Source of the DNA: Pseudomonadota bacterium
GTDB lineage: Bacteria > Myxococcota_A > UBA796 > SXON01
DNA: 64,000 nt
Assembly (NCBI GenBank): GCA_005778355.1
Contig: SXON01000056.1
Location: 1-64,000, forward strand
Reading direction: 5' to 3'
This document shows, in pieces, positions 1-8,189 of the stretch. The first letter of the stretch is position 1. Each line of letters opens with the position of its first letter. The translations under genes were made by a program, and so were the position numbers. A model generated the notes under the pieces. It saw only the letters and a list, made by a program, of their open reading frames with translations, searched no databases and had not been told where the DNA came from.

Positions 1-528
1 ATCAAATCGCTGACACCGAGAGAGGATCGTATTCGGAATTTTCTGGGCCTCGGTCGTCGCCATGATGAAGACGACGTGAGCGGGCGGCTCTTCGAGAGTT
101 TTTAAGAGGGCGTTAAACGCGCTCGTCGAGAGCATGTGGACCTCGTCGAGGATGTAGACCTTGAATCGCGCGAAGTTCGGAACGTAGCGAACGCCGTCGC
201 GCAGCTCCCGCACGTCGTTCACGGAGTTGTTGCTCGCGGCGTCGATCTCGATGACGTCGGTGCAGTTGCCGAGAGGAATTTCCCGGCAGGGGCCGCAGGC
301 CCCGCAGGGCGCCAGCGACGGTCCCTGCACGCAGTTCAGCGAACGCGCGAATGCACGGGCGGCGGTCGTCTTGCCCACGCCCCGCGCCCCGGTGAACAGG
401 AAGGCATGGTGGATCCTGCCGGATTTCAGCGCGTTGCCCAGCGTGCGGGTGACGTGCGACTGGCCCGCGATCTCCTCGAGCGTGAGCGGGCGCCACTTGC
501 GCGCGATGGCGAGGTAGCCTTCGGACAT
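1..528 (-). CDS. dnaX: DNA polymerase III gamma/tau subunit, N-terminal part (runs off the window)
   Basis: This is the clamp-loader ATPase that opens and loads the beta clamp in the replisome. The 176 residues seen are the amino end; the frame is open to base 1, so the 3' part lies outside the window. Visible are Walker A GARGVGKT at residues 47-54, a zinc-type set of four cysteines at 66, 75, 78 and 81, and Walker B with DEVH near residue 130, followed by LLKTLEEPP. The ATG at 526-528 has TAGGG a few bases upstream and gives the family's usual MSEGYLAIARKWRP-type start. It lies 33 bases downstream of the SRP RNA on the same strand, an arrangement seen in many bacteria. Whether tau and gamma are both made cannot be judged here. 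Confidence 0.97.
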   Translation of the reverse strand, partial: MSEGYLAIARKWRPLTLEEIAGQSHVTRTLGNALKSGRIHHAFLFTGARGVGKTTAARAFARSLNCVQGPSLAPCGACGPCREIPLGNCTDVIEIDAASNNSVNDVRELRDGVRYVPNFARFKVYILDEVHMLSTSAFNALLKTLEEPPAHVVFIMATTEAQKIPNTILSRCQRFD

Positions 529-561
529 GAGAAACCCTAGCCGGAAAGTAGATCGCGCGCG

Positions 562-669
562 GGGGTGATGGCCGGGCACCCCACACCCCCCAGCCCGCGC
601 TACCGTTGCTACCTTTCGGTCCTGGCGGGGTTCACGGGGCTGGAGTCATGGGACCCGACCATCACCGCC
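562..669 (-). ncRNA. ffs: Bacterial small SRP RNA (4.5S type)
   Basis: The minus strand carries the conserved apical region of the bacterial small signal recognition particle RNA: CCGTGAACCCCGCCAGGACC, then GAAAGGTAGCAACGGTAG. The outer ends pair (5' GGTGATGG with 3' CCATCACC), giving a hairpin of about 108 nt with no Alu domain. The RNA binds Ffh and targets membrane proteins to the translocon. The ends are set by the outermost pairing and may be off by a few bases. It sits between tRNA-Ser and dnaX. Confidence 0.9.
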
Positions 670-697
670 GCGCGCGAAATGCACGTTGAATCGGGGA

Positions 698-786
698 TGG
701 CGGACAGGGCGGGATTCGAACCCACGTTAGGGAAGCCCTAAAACAGATTTCGAGTCTGTCGCCTTCAACCACTCGGCCACCTCTCC
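698..786 (-). tRNA. tRNA-Ser (anticodon CGA)
   Basis: A class II tRNA with a long variable arm. The anticodon stem ACAGA/TCTGT encloses CT-CGA-AA, which reads UCG (Ser). The T-arm has GGTTCGAATCC, the discriminator is G, and CCA is encoded. The acceptor stem GGAGAGG/CCTGTCC has a G4-G69 mismatch and is otherwise paired. It lies 8 bases downstream of tadA and upstream of the SRP RNA. No integrase or attachment duplication is seen near its 3' end. Confidence 0.95.
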
Positions 787-794
787 CAAAAAGT

Positions 795-1277
795 CTAGCG
801 ATCCTTGGTTCTGAGTCGACGGAAGAAGTCTCGCAGCATGGCTGCAGACTCCTGTTTGAGCACCCCCGGCACCACTTCGAAGTGATGGTTGAGGCCGGGG
901 TGGTGGCTGAGGTCGCCCAGCGTGCCGCAGAAGCCGCCCTTGGGGTCGGGCGCCGCGTAGACGACGCGGGGCAATCGCGCGAGGACGATGGCGCCCGCGC
1001 ACATGGCGCAGGGTTCGAGCGTCACGTAGAGCGTGCAGCCGGAGAGTCGCCAGTCGCGGCGAAGCTGGGCGGCCGCCCTGATCGCGATCAGCTCGGCGTG
1101 GCCACAGGGGTCGAAATCTCGCTCACGCGTGTTGCGCTCGGCGGCGACCTCTTGGCCTTCGCAGACGATCACGGCGCCGATCGGAACCTCACCGACAAGG
1201 GCCGCCTCTGCGGCGAGAGCAAGCGCCCTCCGCATCCAGAAAGTATCGATCTCAGTAGGATCTTGGGTTGACGTCAA
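795..1277 (-). CDS. tadA: tRNA-specific adenosine deaminase
   Basis: Converts wobble A34 to inosine in tRNA-Arg(ACG), a cytosolic zinc deaminase. In 160 residues the motifs are complete: the zinc ligand and proton shuttle HAE at residues 60-62 and PCAMC at 89-93, with FWMRRAL near the start matching the family's usual N-terminal helix. No ATG fits; the frame opens with TTG at 1275-1277 and the next in-frame ATG (residue 15) would cut into the conserved helix, so TTG is preferred. Order tadA, tRNA-Ser, SRP RNA, dnaX resembles that known in other bacteria such as Bacillus, and suggests joint transcription of translation and replication genes. Confidence 0.93.
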   Translation of the reverse strand: MTSTQDPTEIDTFWMRRALALAAEAALVGEVPIGAVIVCEGQEVAAERNTRERDFDPCGHAELIAIRAAAQLRRDWRLSGCTLYVTLEPCAMCAGAIVLARLPRVVYAAPDPKGGFCGTLGDLSHHPGLNHHFEVVPGVLKQESAAMLRDFFRRLRTKDR

Positions 1278-1374
1278 AGAACACCGGGCGGCACGACACC
1301 CCCACGGTCGGCATCGTACTATGACCGTGCCGGGGCCGCGTCAACCGCTGCGGGGCCCACGATAGGAGCGCGCC

Positions 1375-1749
1375 ATGAGGGCGAGAGCCAGCGAGTGGGC
1401 ACGGGAGGGACGCGCGTGGATCTCGCGGCGCGTGGTCGTGCTGATCGAACCGCTCGCCGCCCGCGCCCTCCGCGACGAGACCGCCGCGCTCGTCGGGGCA
1501 GGGGACCGGCTGGATGACCGGCTGCTCGCCGCCCGCGCGCGCCTCGACCCAGGGCCCTTTCGCGGTGACATGACGGTTCACGCGGCACACTCGCGGCACC
1601 CGCGCGTCCAATCCATTTTTGCCGCACGAGGGCTGCCCCATTGTCCATCCTGCGCGGTCGGCGCCGATGAGACGATCGCCGAGGCCGCGCTGGGCGAAGG
1701 TCTCGACCTCCAGGAACTTCTTGCTACCCTCCGGGCGTTGGAGAGTTGA
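1375..1749 (+). CDS. DUF1858-like small protein with N-terminal extension
   Basis: A 124-residue protein. The last 60 residues, starting at DMTVHAAH, look like the DUF1858 domain (hybrid-cluster-protein-associated disulfide domain): a 'MT...HP....F...G..C..C....DET..EA....G.D...LL..L' pattern with HCPSC as the paired cysteines. The first 64 residues are Arg/Ala-rich and unrecognised. ATG 1375 has AGGAG six bases upstream, which favours it; ATG 1570, at the domain start, lacks a clear ribosome site. Its stop overlaps the next gene's ATG (TGATG at 1747-1751), so the two are probably translationally coupled. Function is unknown; the family is linked to redox proteins. Confidence 0.62.
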   Translation: MRARASEWAREGRAWISRRVVVLIEPLAARALRDETAALVGAGDRLDDRLLAARARLDPGPFRGDMTVHAAHSRHPRVQSIFAARGLPHCPSCAVGADETIAEAALGEGLDLQELLATLRALES

Positions 1750-2540
1750 TGCCGAGCGTGTTTGCCTTCCTTGTCTCGCTCGCACTCGCCGGCGCGCCGG
1801 CCAAGTCGAGCTTCAATACCGTCACGCTCACGAGCGCCGACGGTCACGTGCTCTCCGCGAGCCTCGGCCTGCCGAAGGCCGCCAAGTACGGTGTGGTCCT
1901 GGTACATCAGGGCGGTCGAAACAAGGAGGACTGGCTCTCGATCGCCGACAAGCTCTACGGCGACGGCGTGGCCGTGATCGCCGTCGACCTCCGGGGCCAC
2001 GGTGCCTCCGCGCCCCTGGCGCAGTCGCCGCCAACGCCCGCGGACTACGCGGCGATGGTGGGCGACGTGCGGGCGGCCATCGATCGCCTCGAAGCGGAGA
2101 AGATCACCCGCCTGGCGGTCGTAGGCGCTGAGCTCGGCGCAAACCTCGTCATCAACGCCGCGCTCGACGAGAGCGCCGTCGTGATCGTGGCGATGCTCTC
2201 ACCCGGCCTCGACTACAAGGGCGTCATCACCTCCGACGCCGTGAAGCGCTACGGCCCACGCACGTTGCTGCTGGTGGCAGCGGCCGACGACACCTACGGC
2301 GCAAAATCAGCGGCGATCCTGGACGGGTCTGCGCAGGGGCAGCACGAGTTCCGACTCCTGGAAGCCGGGGGCCGCGGCATGAAGATGCTGAGCGCCGAGC
2401 CGGCGCTCGAGGGCTGGCTCGTCGGGTGGATCGGAACGCATTGGAGCACCGGCGAGAGCGCGCCAACCAAGGCGGTGCCGGTCATCTCCACCACCCCGAT
2501 CTCCACCACCGCGCCGGCCGTCACGCCGACGCCTCAGTAG
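1749..2540 (+). CDS. Exported alpha/beta-hydrolase-fold protein lacking the nucleophile serine
   Basis: 263 residues with an N-terminal signal-like segment (VFAFLVSLALAGAPA) and an alpha/beta-hydrolase body: VVLVHQGG (oxyanion region), VDLRGHGAS, then the nucleophile elbow. There the usual G-A-S-I-G is G-A-E-L-G at residues 126-130, so Glu128 replaces the catalytic Ser. A later VAAADDTYG and a QGQHEF segment keep the positions expected for Asp and His. The C-terminus is a Thr/Pro-rich tail. It may be a non-catalytic or altered member. The preferred start is ATG 1749 rather than TTG 1746. It is coupled to the DUF1858-like gene and converges, with a 7-base overlap, on the anti-sigma gene. Confidence 0.8.
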   Translation: MPSVFAFLVSLALAGAPAKSSFNTVTLTSADGHVLSASLGLPKAAKYGVVLVHQGGRNKEDWLSIADKLYGDGVAVIAVDLRGHGASAPLAQSPPTPADYAAMVGDVRAAIDRLEAEKITRLAVVGAELGANLVINAALDESAVVIVAMLSPGLDYKGVITSDAVKRYGPRTLLLVAAADDTYGAKSAAILDGSAQGQHEFRLLEAGGRGMKMLSAEPALEGWLVGWIGTHWSTGESAPTKAVPVISTTPISTTAPAVTPTPQ

Positions 2541-3526
2541 AGCAGCTCCACCTGCACGGGCACGTCGGCGTTGGGATCGGCGAGCAGGGTGTCCTTCTGG
2601 ACGATCGTCTCGACCTCGCCCACCTCACGAAGACGCGCCGCGAGGGCAGCGGCGTTGTAGGCGGGCACAGCCACGCGCACCGAGCGCGAGTCGCCCTCCT
2701 CCAGGCTCCATGCCGCCACCGGCCGACCACGGGAATCCTGCAGCTCGCCGCCCAGCTCCGCGGCGATCGCCGCGAGGGTCTTCAGGGCACGGCCGTCGCG
2801 CGCCGTCACCCGGTAGCGGAAAGGGGCAGGCGCGTAGAAGTTGATCTCTTGAGGCATCGCCTCGGGCGCCTGCTCCACGGCCTCCTTCTCCCACTCCGGC
2901 TGCCAAGGCTCCACGGTCTCGCCGTGGTTCGCGGACTTCGGCTTGGGTAGCCGCTCCGCGAGCGACTGTGTCTTGGGAGGCTCAGCCTGCCCCGCGCCCG
3001 GGACCTCGTTGCCCAGCACGCCATCGTTGGACAGGGTCGACCCACTCGCCACGGCGTCATGCTCCTGGGAGGGCGATGACGCCGCCTGAACTTCGGGGGC
3101 GGGCGCGGCCTCCAGAGAGCCGTCGATGCCGCCCTCGTCGCCGCCAAACGCGCCGCCAGTGGCGACCGCCTCCGTGCCGGGGATCGCGGGGGGCGGATTC
3201 TCGCGCCGGTGTCCCACGTAGACAACCACGAGCAAGGCGGCAGCGGCAAGCATGATCGCCTCGGGACGGATCTGCGTGACCCAGAGGCGCCAACCCACGC
3301 GCATGGGCTCCGCGTCAACCCGTTCGCGTACGCGCCCGGCGAAGCCAACCGGCGCACTGACCAGCCCCTCGGCGCGCAAGAGCTCGATGGCGCCGCGCAT
3401 CTCCTCGAGCTCTGCCCGCAGGCCAGCATCGCGCGCAACCGCCGCCTCCACTTCTCGAGCCTCGGCCGCGCTCAACTCGCCGTCGAGGTAGGCGCTGAGG
3501 CGGTTGCGGGCGAAGAAGGTGTCCAT
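2534..3526 (-). CDS. Putative membrane-bound anti-sigma factor
   Basis: 330 residues. The N-terminus (LSAYLDGELSAAEAREVEAA) resembles the zinc-finger anti-sigma helical fold, but the HxxxCxxC zinc ligands are absent. One membrane segment lies near residues 88-106 (AIMLAAAALLVVVYVG). The rest is a long Pro/Ala/Glu-rich periplasmic part ending in an alpha/beta-looking domain (FRYRVTARDGRALKTL...). The start overlaps the stop of the ECF sigma gene by one base, so sigma and regulator are coupled. Inference: it sequesters that sigma factor and senses the envelope. Family assignment rests on context and topology more than on motif. Confidence 0.75.
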   Translation of the reverse strand: MDTFFARNRLSAYLDGELSAAEAREVEAAVARDAGLRAELEEMRGAIELLRAEGLVSAPVGFAGRVRERVDAEPMRVGWRLWVTQIRPEAIMLAAAALLVVVYVGHRRENPPPAIPGTEAVATGGAFGGDEGGIDGSLEAAPAPEVQAASSPSQEHDAVASGSTLSNDGVLGNEVPGAGQAEPPKTQSLAERLPKPKSANHGETVEPWQPEWEKEAVEQAPEAMPQEINFYAPAPFRYRVTARDGRALKTLAAIAAELGGELQDSRGRPVAAWSLEEGDSRSVRVAVPAYNAAALAARLREVGEVETIVQKDTLLADPNADVPVQVELLY

Positions 3527-4182
3527 CAGAGCACGTCCGCAGCGCGTACCCGACGGGCCAGGCGGTTGGCAAGCTCGGCGCGTGCCCGGTGGATTCGACT
3601 CTTCACGGTGCCACGCGGCAAGTCGAGGATGTCGGCGATCTCCTCGTAGGCCAGGTCTTCCACGTCGCGGAGGATCAGCACCTGCCGATGCTCGTCGTCC
3701 AGTTCGGCGAGGGCCGCCTGCACCAGCGACCCAGCCTCACGCTGGTGAACACCGCGATCGGAGCCCGGATCGGCCTCATCGGCGACCTGCCGACCGGGGA
3801 GCTCGTCGTCGTCGCCACGGGGCGCGTCGATCACCTCGTGCCGACCGTAACCGCGCCGATTGCGGTGAAGGCGCACGTTCCGGCAGTGGTTCACGGCGAT
3901 GCGGAAGATCCACGTGGAGAAGCTGCACTCCCCGCGAAACGCGCCCAGCGCTCGAAACGCCGCGACGAACACATCCTGCGCGGTTTCCTCGGCCACCTCC
4001 GCGTCGCCCAGCCACCTCAGGCAGAGCGAGTAGATGCGCGACTGGTAACGGACCACGATCTCGTCGAACGCCGCGCGCTCCCCGGCCAGGAAACGCGACA
4101 CCAGTTCGCTGTCGGTAGAGCTAGCCCCGAGCCGCAGCGCGGCGGCCGAGCGGAACCCCAGGGCGGCGAAGAGAATGTCCAC
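3526..4182 (-). CDS. ECF-type RNA polymerase sigma factor
   Basis: 218 residues. Region 2 carries LVSRFLAGERAAFDEIV, EETAQDVFVAAF and FSTWIFRIAVNHC; region 4 carries LDDEHRQVLILRDVEDLAYEEIA, LPRGTVKSRIHRAR. It lacks regions 1 and 3, as in ECF sigma factors, and has an acidic linker of about 45 residues. The start is GTG (4180-4182); no ATG lies near. It directs transcription of an unknown regulon and is presumably held by the downstream membrane anti-sigma protein. No promoter motif of its own could be recognised in the short upstream gap. Confidence 0.93.
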   Translation of the reverse strand: MDILFAALGFRSAAALRLGASSTDSELVSRFLAGERAAFDEIVVRYQSRIYSLCLRWLGDAEVAEETAQDVFVAAFRALGAFRGECSFSTWIFRIAVNHCRNVRLHRNRRGYGRHEVIDAPRGDDDELPGRQVADEADPGSDRGVHQREAGSLVQAALAELDDEHRQVLILRDVEDLAYEEIADILDLPRGTVKSRIHRARAELANRLARRVRAADVL

Positions 4183-4230
4183 GCGTGATGAGCCTACTGG
4201 CCCGACAATCCCCCGTGGGCCACGGTTCCG

Positions 4231-4698
4231 TCAATCTTCGTCTTCGTGCCGCATGGGTTCCATGCGCACCCGTTCGCCGGTGCGCACCGAACGCTGGACA
4301 TGCTCAACCGGGAGGCGCTTCACGGGGAAGATCGCCTTCTTCACCTTGGCGTCTTTGAAGGTGACCGCGTCGAGGTTGCAGTAGTCGAAGTCGGCCTCTT
4401 CCAGGTTTGCGCCCTCGAGGCTGGCCTCTCTCAGGTTGGCGTTCCAGAAGCTGGCCCCAACGAGCGTGGCGCCCTTGAAGGAGGCCCGTTGCAGGTTCGT
4501 CTCCCCGAGCTTCGCGTTGGTGAGATTGGCCCCGTCGAAGCTGACCCCTGAGAGATCGAGCCCGCGGAGGTCGGCGTCTTCCAATGACTCGCCCCGTCGA
4601 ATCATGTCGAGCACTTGCTTGCGCGTGAGGGTGCGCAGCTCGGCAAAATCCTCCCGGTCGAAGTCGTCGTCGGGATCAGAGTTCTTCTTCTTGCTCAT
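4231..4698 (-). CDS. Pentapeptide-repeat protein
   Basis: 155 residues: a charged N-terminus (MSKKKNSDPDDDFDRED), a short helix (RKQVLDMIRRGESLED), then about ten A(D/N)LxG-type pentapeptides (LRGLDLSGVSFDGANLTNAKLGETN and on to NLDAVTF). These build a right-handed quadrilateral beta-helix. The C-terminal 35 residues are charged and do not repeat. No signal peptide, so cytosolic. ATG 4698 overlaps the stop of the upstream ATP-grasp gene (ATGA), implying coupled translation. Such proteins can bind DNA gyrase or act as scaffolds; nothing here shows which. Confidence 0.88.
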   Translation of the reverse strand: MSKKKNSDPDDDFDREDFAELRTLTRKQVLDMIRRGESLEDADLRGLDLSGVSFDGANLTNAKLGETNLQRASFKGATLVGASFWNANLREASLEGANLEEADFDYCNLDAVTFKDAKVKKAIFPVKRLPVEHVQRSVRTGERVRMEPMRHEDED

Positions 4699-5693
4699 TT
4701 CGCAGGCACCTCGATGGGCGTGGCGGCGTGGGCGCGCCGGGCGAGGCTCTCGACCAGCCTCGGACCCACTTCGCGCCCGCTGAATGCGCTCGTAAAGTGC
4801 GCGCCGCCGGGGTTCAACACGTTGACCTCCACGATCCGCGCGCCAATCACGTCGATGCCCGCCAACCAGATGCGCTCCCGCAGCAAGTAGGGCGTCAGCG
4901 CCGCCACGGCCTCGCGCTCGGCACGGGTCACGTCGCAGGGCGCGGGCTCGGCGCCGAGCTTCAAGTTGTGCCGGAACTCGCCGGGCGCGCGACGCCGGAG
5001 GTAGCCGCCGATGATCTCCCCATCGAGCCATAGCAGGCGTTTCTCGCCCATGGATGCCTCGACGAGGTAGGCTTGCACGACCACGTACCCGTCGCCCGCA
5101 TCGGCGGCGGCGGCGAAGGCGCCCTCGAGACCGCGGCGAGCGGCGCGGCCGCGGAGGAGTTGCACGCCCCGACCCCCGCTCGAACGCGCGGGCTTGAGGA
5201 CGAGGCCACCGGTGACGCCGGAGGCGAATCGCTCGGCCGCGGCGCGAGAGCGGGTGACGATGCCCCGGGGCCGAGGCACCTCCGGGGGCAACGAGGCGAG
5301 CCAGGACTTGTGCGTGGTGCGCACCAGCGCGCCGGGGTCGTTGACCACGGTGACGCCCGCGGCGACGACGAGCTGCGCCATCGCCACCACCGCCGTGTCG
5401 AGCGGGTTGACGCGGAGCACGAGCACATCGAGGGAGGAGGCCTCGAGTTGTCGCCGGTCGAGATCGCGAGCGCGGAGGCGCGCCACAATCAAATCGCGAT
5501 TCGGCGGCAACTCGTCCAGCACGAACGCGCGGAGTTGCACCCGACCGCGTTCATCGATGTCGAAATCCGTGGGCTCGACGATGCGCACCGCCCAACCCGC
5601 TTCCCGTGCCGCGCAGATGAGATGCACCGTCGTGTGCGTGGGCTGGACACCGCCCGCTCCCGAGATGACCACACCGATCCGCACCGGCGGCAA
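4695..5693 (-). CDS. ATP-grasp ligase, glutathione synthetase-like
   Basis: 332 residues with an N-terminal Rossmann-like domain and a C-terminal ATP-grasp fold: LRVNPLDTAVVAMAQL and VNDPGALVRTTHKSWLASLP match the glutathione synthetase (GshB) pattern around the substrate site. VLKPARSSGGRGV is the ATP-binding loop, and IGARIVEVNVLNPGG carries the metal-ligand Glu and Asn. Substrate is not provable; joining Gly to a gamma-glutamyl peptide is the family's best-known reaction. The frame opens with TTG 5693; GTG 5684 is an alternative. It is divergent from the AAA gene with 25 bases between them and overlaps the pentapeptide gene by 4 bases. Confidence 0.82.
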   Translation of the reverse strand: MPPVRIGVVISGAGGVQPTHTTVHLICAAREAGWAVRIVEPTDFDIDERGRVQLRAFVLDELPPNRDLIVARLRARDLDRRQLEASSLDVLVLRVNPLDTAVVAMAQLVVAAGVTVVNDPGALVRTTHKSWLASLPPEVPRPRGIVTRSRAAAERFASGVTGGLVLKPARSSGGRGVQLLRGRAARRGLEGAFAAAADAGDGYVVVQAYLVEASMGEKRLLWLDGEIIGGYLRRRAPGEFRHNLKLGAEPAPCDVTRAEREAVAALTPYLLRERIWLAGIDVIGARIVEVNVLNPGGAHFTSAFSGREVGPRLVESLARRAHAATPIEVPAK

Positions 5694-5718
5694 CTATCCG
5701 GCGCGATACCATTGGCCC

Positions 5719-7197
5719 ATGGACGAGGTCCTCGCGCGCATCCCTCACATGCTCGCGGCGCGCTACTCCTTGCTGTACGCGCTTTCGCCCGAAGAAGAGA
5801 GGGTTGAACGCGGCATCGAGCGCATGTGCGCGCAGAACGGACTCGCCTACTACCGCTGGCGGCACACCACCGGGATCCGCGGCGCCGACCTCGCCGATGC
5901 CGAAGCGACACGGGATCCCGCGGCGGCGCTCGAGCGCATCGCGAGCATCGAGGGACCCGCACTCTTCGTGTTCGAAGACCTGCACACCAGTATTGGCGAC
6001 ATCTCCGTCACCCGGCGGCTGCGTGACCTCGAGCCGGAGCTCGGGGCTCGGCGCCAGGCGATTCTCGTCCTCTCATCCACGCTTGTCATCCCCGCGGAGC
6101 TGGAGAAGGACTTCGCTGTGCTCGACGTGCCGCTCCCCACCCGCAAGGAGGTCGCCCGGGTACTCGCCGTGTTGCTTCAGTCACAAAAAATTGATTTGAA
6201 AGCCGATTTATTCGAAGCCTTCGTGACCGCCTCGCTGGGGCTCACTGAGAAAGAGATCAAGCGGGCGTATGCGCGGGTGCTGGTGGATGGCAAACGCTTT
6301 GGGGCCCCCGATCTTGCGCTCCTCATCGACGAGAAAGCGCGGCTCCTGCGTCGCTCGCGCTTCCTGGAGTTCATCCGCCCCGAGGTGGGCGCGGGCGATA
6401 TCGGAGGCCTGGGCAACCTCAAGGACTGGCTTCGTCAGCGACAGGCGGGCTTCAGCGACCGAGCGCGCGCCTTCGGACTTCCGGAACCCAAGGGGCTCTT
6501 CCTCCTCGGCGTGCAGGGTTGCGGGAAATCTCTATCGGCCAAGGCGGTGGCGGATCTATGGCGCGTGCCCTTGCTTCGCCTGGACGTCGCCGCCCTGTTC
6601 ACGGGACGCGCCGAGGAAGGGCTGCGCGACACCATCCGGATCGCCGAGTCGATCGCGCCGGCGGTCCTGTGGATCGACGAGATCGAGAAGGCGTTCCTGC
6701 AGGACCAGGGTGGCGGGCGGGTCTTCGGCGCCTTCCTGACGTGGATGCAGGAAAAGACGAAGCCCGTCTTCGTGGTGGCCACGGCCAACGAGGTGCGTGC
6801 GTTGCCGCCCGAGCTGTTGCGCAAGGGACGATTCGACGAGATTTTCTTCGTCGACCTTCCCAACATCCACGAGCGCCTGGAGATCCTCGACATCCACGTG
6901 CGCCGCCGGGGCCGGGAGCCCGACCAATTCGACCTCCTTCACATCGCGGAGGAGACCGAGAAGTTCTCGGGGGCGGAGCTCGAACAGCTGATAATCGCGG
7001 CGATGTTCATGGCCTTCTCGGCCGAGAGGGAGCTTCGTCAGGACGACCTCGTCCGGGTGGCCCGCGACAGCGTCCCGCTCGCGGTCACCATGGACGATCG
7101 GCTCAAGGAGCTCCGCGAATGGGCCCGACCCCGAGCGCGCCCGGCCTCCGTGGACACCCGTCGAATTTCCTTCTTTGCGGACTGGGAGGCCACGTGA
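5719..7197 (+). CDS. AAA+ ATPase of the Ycf46 type
   Basis: 492 residues. The N-terminal half (about 1-230) is the divergent, degenerate ATPase-like part of Ycf46-type proteins. The second half holds a classical AAA module: [15 protein letters not shown] (Walker A), [13 protein letters not shown] (Walker B), [24 protein letters not shown] (sensor 1 and arginine-finger region), then a C-terminal lid with [10 protein letters not shown]. The preferred start is ATG 5719, as upstream in-frame sequence overlaps the divergent ATP-grasp gene. The stop overlaps the gpsA GTG. In cyanobacteria Ycf46 is linked to CO2/bicarbonate use; its role here is unknown. Confidence 0.85.
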   Translation: MDEVLARIPHMLAARYSLLYALSPEEERVERGIERMCAQNGLAYYRWRHTTGIRGADLADAEATRDPAAALERIASIEGPALFVFEDLHTSIGDISVTRRLRDLEPELGARRQAILVLSSTLVIPAELEKDFAVLDVPLPTRKEVARVLAVLLQSQKIDLKADLFEAFVTASLGLTEKEIKRAYARVLVDGKRFGAPDLALLIDEKARLLRRSRFLEFIRPEVGAGDIGGLGNLKDWLRQRQAGFSDRARAFGLPEPKGLFLLGVQGCGKSLSAKAVADLWRVPLLRLDVAALFTGRAEEGLRDTIRIAESIAPAVLWIDEIEKAFLQDQGGGRVFGAFLTWMQEKTKPVFVVATANEVRALPPELLRKGRFDEIFFVDLPNIHERLEILDIHVRRRGREPDQFDLLHIAEETEKFSGAELEQLIIAAMFMAFSAERELRQDDLVRVARDSVPLAVTMDDRLKELREWARPRARPASVDTRRISFFADWEAT

Positions 7198-8189
7198 ACG
7201 TCGCCATCATCGGGGCCGGATCGTGGGGCAGCGCCCTGGCGATGCAAGCCGCCCGCGTGGGGCACCGCGCCCGGCTGTGGGATCACAACGCAGACCGGGC
7301 GGCCGTGATGCAAGCGGAGCGCCAGAACCGCCGGTATTTGCCGGGGATCGAATTCCCCGGAAACCTTGTCGTGACCGGCGACATGTCGCACGCCCTCGAC
7401 GAGACCGAGGTGTGCATCGAAGCAGTGCCATCGACGGCGCTCCGTTCCGTGCTTCCGGATCTCGCCCGGCACCTGCCGCGCGCCGCCCCGGTTGTGTGCG
7501 CGACGAAGGGCATCGAGTTCGACACCCTGTACACCATGGACGAGATCCTGATTCACGGTCTCGCTCCCGGTCAACCGCTGGTGACGCTTGGCGGCCCATC
7601 GTTCGCCCGCGAGGTGGCCTTGGGGATGCCGACGGCCGTCGTCGTGGCAAGCCGCAGCGCCGTGGCCAATCACGCGGCCGCCGAGGCGCTCCACGGCGGC
7701 TACTTCCGGGTGTACGACACCGACGACGTCGTCGGCGTCGAGCTCGGGGCGGCGCTCAAGAACGTGATGGCGATTGCCTGCGGCGTGTCGGACGGCGCCG
7801 GGCTCGGCACCAACGCTCGGGCCGCACTCATCACGCGCGGCCTCGCCGAAATCTCCCGGGTGGCGATGAAGCGCGGCGCGAACCCGCTCACCATGATGGG
7901 ACTCGCGGGACTCGGCGACCTCGTGCTCACCTGCACGGGCGACCTGAGCCGCAATCGTCGCGTCGGCCTCGGCCTCGGTAAAGGGCGCCCCCTCGCCGAG
8001 GTCCTGGACGAACTCGGGCAGGTGGCCGAGGGGGTGGTGACCGCGCGGAGTGCGTGGCAACTTGCCCAGCGTGAGGCGGTCGAGATGCCCATCACCGAGC
8101 AGGTGTACGCGATGCTGTACGAGGACAAGCCCGTGGGCGAGGTGCTCCGCGACCTCGCGGGCCGCGGGCGTCGCGCCGAGCGCGGTTAA
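7194..8189 (+). CDS. gpsA: Glycerol-3-phosphate dehydrogenase [NAD(P)+]
   Basis: Reduces dihydroxyacetone phosphate to sn-glycerol-3-phosphate for phospholipid synthesis in the cytosol. 331 residues, typical length. The start has the nucleotide-binding IGAGSWGSALA; CATKGIE, LGGPSFAREV, GAALKNVMAIACG (catalytic Lys) and NARAALITRGLAE follow in family order, with GLAGLGDLVLTC near the end. GTG 7194 overlaps the AAA gene's stop (GTGA). The stop shares bases with the convergent ABC/CPBP gene. Confidence 0.96.
   Translation: MNVAIIGAGSWGSALAMQAARVGHRARLWDHNADRAAVMQAERQNRRYLPGIEFPGNLVVTGDMSHALDETEVCIEAVPSTALRSVLPDLARHLPRAAPVVCATKGIEFDTLYTMDEILIHGLAPGQPLVTLGGPSFAREVALGMPTAVVVASRSAVANHAAAEALHGGYFRVYDTDDVVGVELGAALKNVMAIACGVSDGAGLGTNARAALITRGLAEISRVAMKRGANPLTMMGLAGLGDLVLTCTGDLSRNRRVGLGLGKGRPLAEVLDELGQVAEGVVTARSAWQLAQREAVEMPITEQVYAMLYEDKPVGEVLRDLAGRGRRAERG

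Noticed and set aside
698-786. tRNA-Ser as an integration site
   Set aside because: No integrase, no repeated 3' end and the neighbours are conserved housekeeping genes.
5194-5718. In-frame upstream extension of the AAA ATPase
   Set aside because: It is antisense to the ATP-grasp gene, and ATG 5719 gives a normal length for the family.
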